A DNA stretch of 64,000 bases, taken from contig CM017561.1 in assembly GCA_007844125.1 (NCBI GenBank), positions 23,454,863 to 23,518,862 on the forward strand. Direction: 5' to 3'. The stretch comes from Sinonovacula constricta (Eukaryota > Mollusca > Bivalvia > Cardiida > Solecurtidae). Shown in pieces: positions 63,831 through 64,000 of the stretch; the first letter of the stretch is position 1, and each line of letters begins with the position of its first letter. The notes beneath the pieces are model-generated. The model did not search any database. It was not told the origin of the DNA and saw nothing but the letters and a program-made list of their open reading frames with translations. The position numbers were made by a program, and so were the translations under genes.

Positions 63831-64000
63831 ACTAGTGGTTGAAGATCAAATTCATATTTCGGCTGTGCTTCCGTAAGTGAAATTTATTGTTTTAAACAAA
63901 ACTTCCATCCGACTCGTTTTTACAGCCGAAATTCAGGCTGTTAACCTTTCTCTTGATTTCGTTTCAAATTATCCTGGCGATAAATTTGTAATATTTACTG
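63831..64000. other. Right edge, no recognisable gene
   Basis: Short AT-rich end of the window; nothing identifiable. Confidence 0.4.

Overview
The window is eukaryotic, AT-rich and intron-bearing, and full of decayed mobile DNA. These include tRNA-derived SINEs, a mariner, reverse-transcriptase element tails, Polinton-like DNA polymerase relics and a Crypton-like relic. The mix, together with small secreted cysteine-rich proteins in tandem, suggests a marine or freshwater invertebrate, most likely a bivalve mollusc. The species call is inference; no single sequence proves it.

The main content is a family of six genes, all on the minus strand, named A to F here: A at 310-3234, B at 25570-28015, C at 32286-34767, D at 39042-41308, E at 45573-48048 and F at 51595-54031. 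I assembled each from six coding exons with matching splice sites, plus a non-coding first exon. The product is a 197-200 residue secreted protein. It has a signal peptide, a short four-cysteine segment and three related cysteine modules of form C-x5-C-x5/6-C-x4-C-G-C, each on its own exon bounded by phase-1 introns. A, B, E and F look intact. C has a one-base insertion giving an early stop. D has lost the GT of one 5' splice site.

B to E lie in direct repeats of about 6.5-6.75 kb starting near 22414, 29114, 35863 and 42403, with a shortened fifth unit ending in gene F. Each full unit also holds a minus-strand SINE fused to a broken last exon of the same family, a spacer of old retroelement tails, and a (TAA)n/(TTA)n palindrome beside exon 3. 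The junction between units can be read as a recombination at the 4-base match CAGA.

The flanks (4.6-22 kb and 54.9-64 kb) hold no gene I can call intact. Left flank: a 5'-truncated reverse-transcriptase element (4656-6015), a mariner inserted in a SINE (6569-7793), more SINEs, a recombinase-like pseudogene (11278-11760), a degenerate tandem repeat (13290-14400), about 1 kb of GATA/GGAT microsatellite (14514-15535) and a second retroelement tail (20430-21640). Right flank: the native upstream region of gene F, Polinton-like DNA polymerase B relics (about 55994-56500 and 62397-62630), a second copy of the 6-9.5 kb block (58000-60500), an orphan copy of the family's upstream region with no gene attached (60955-62200), and a third retroelement tail (62850-63830).

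All homology statements rest on reading the sequence by eye and on remembered family motifs; no alignment or database search was run.
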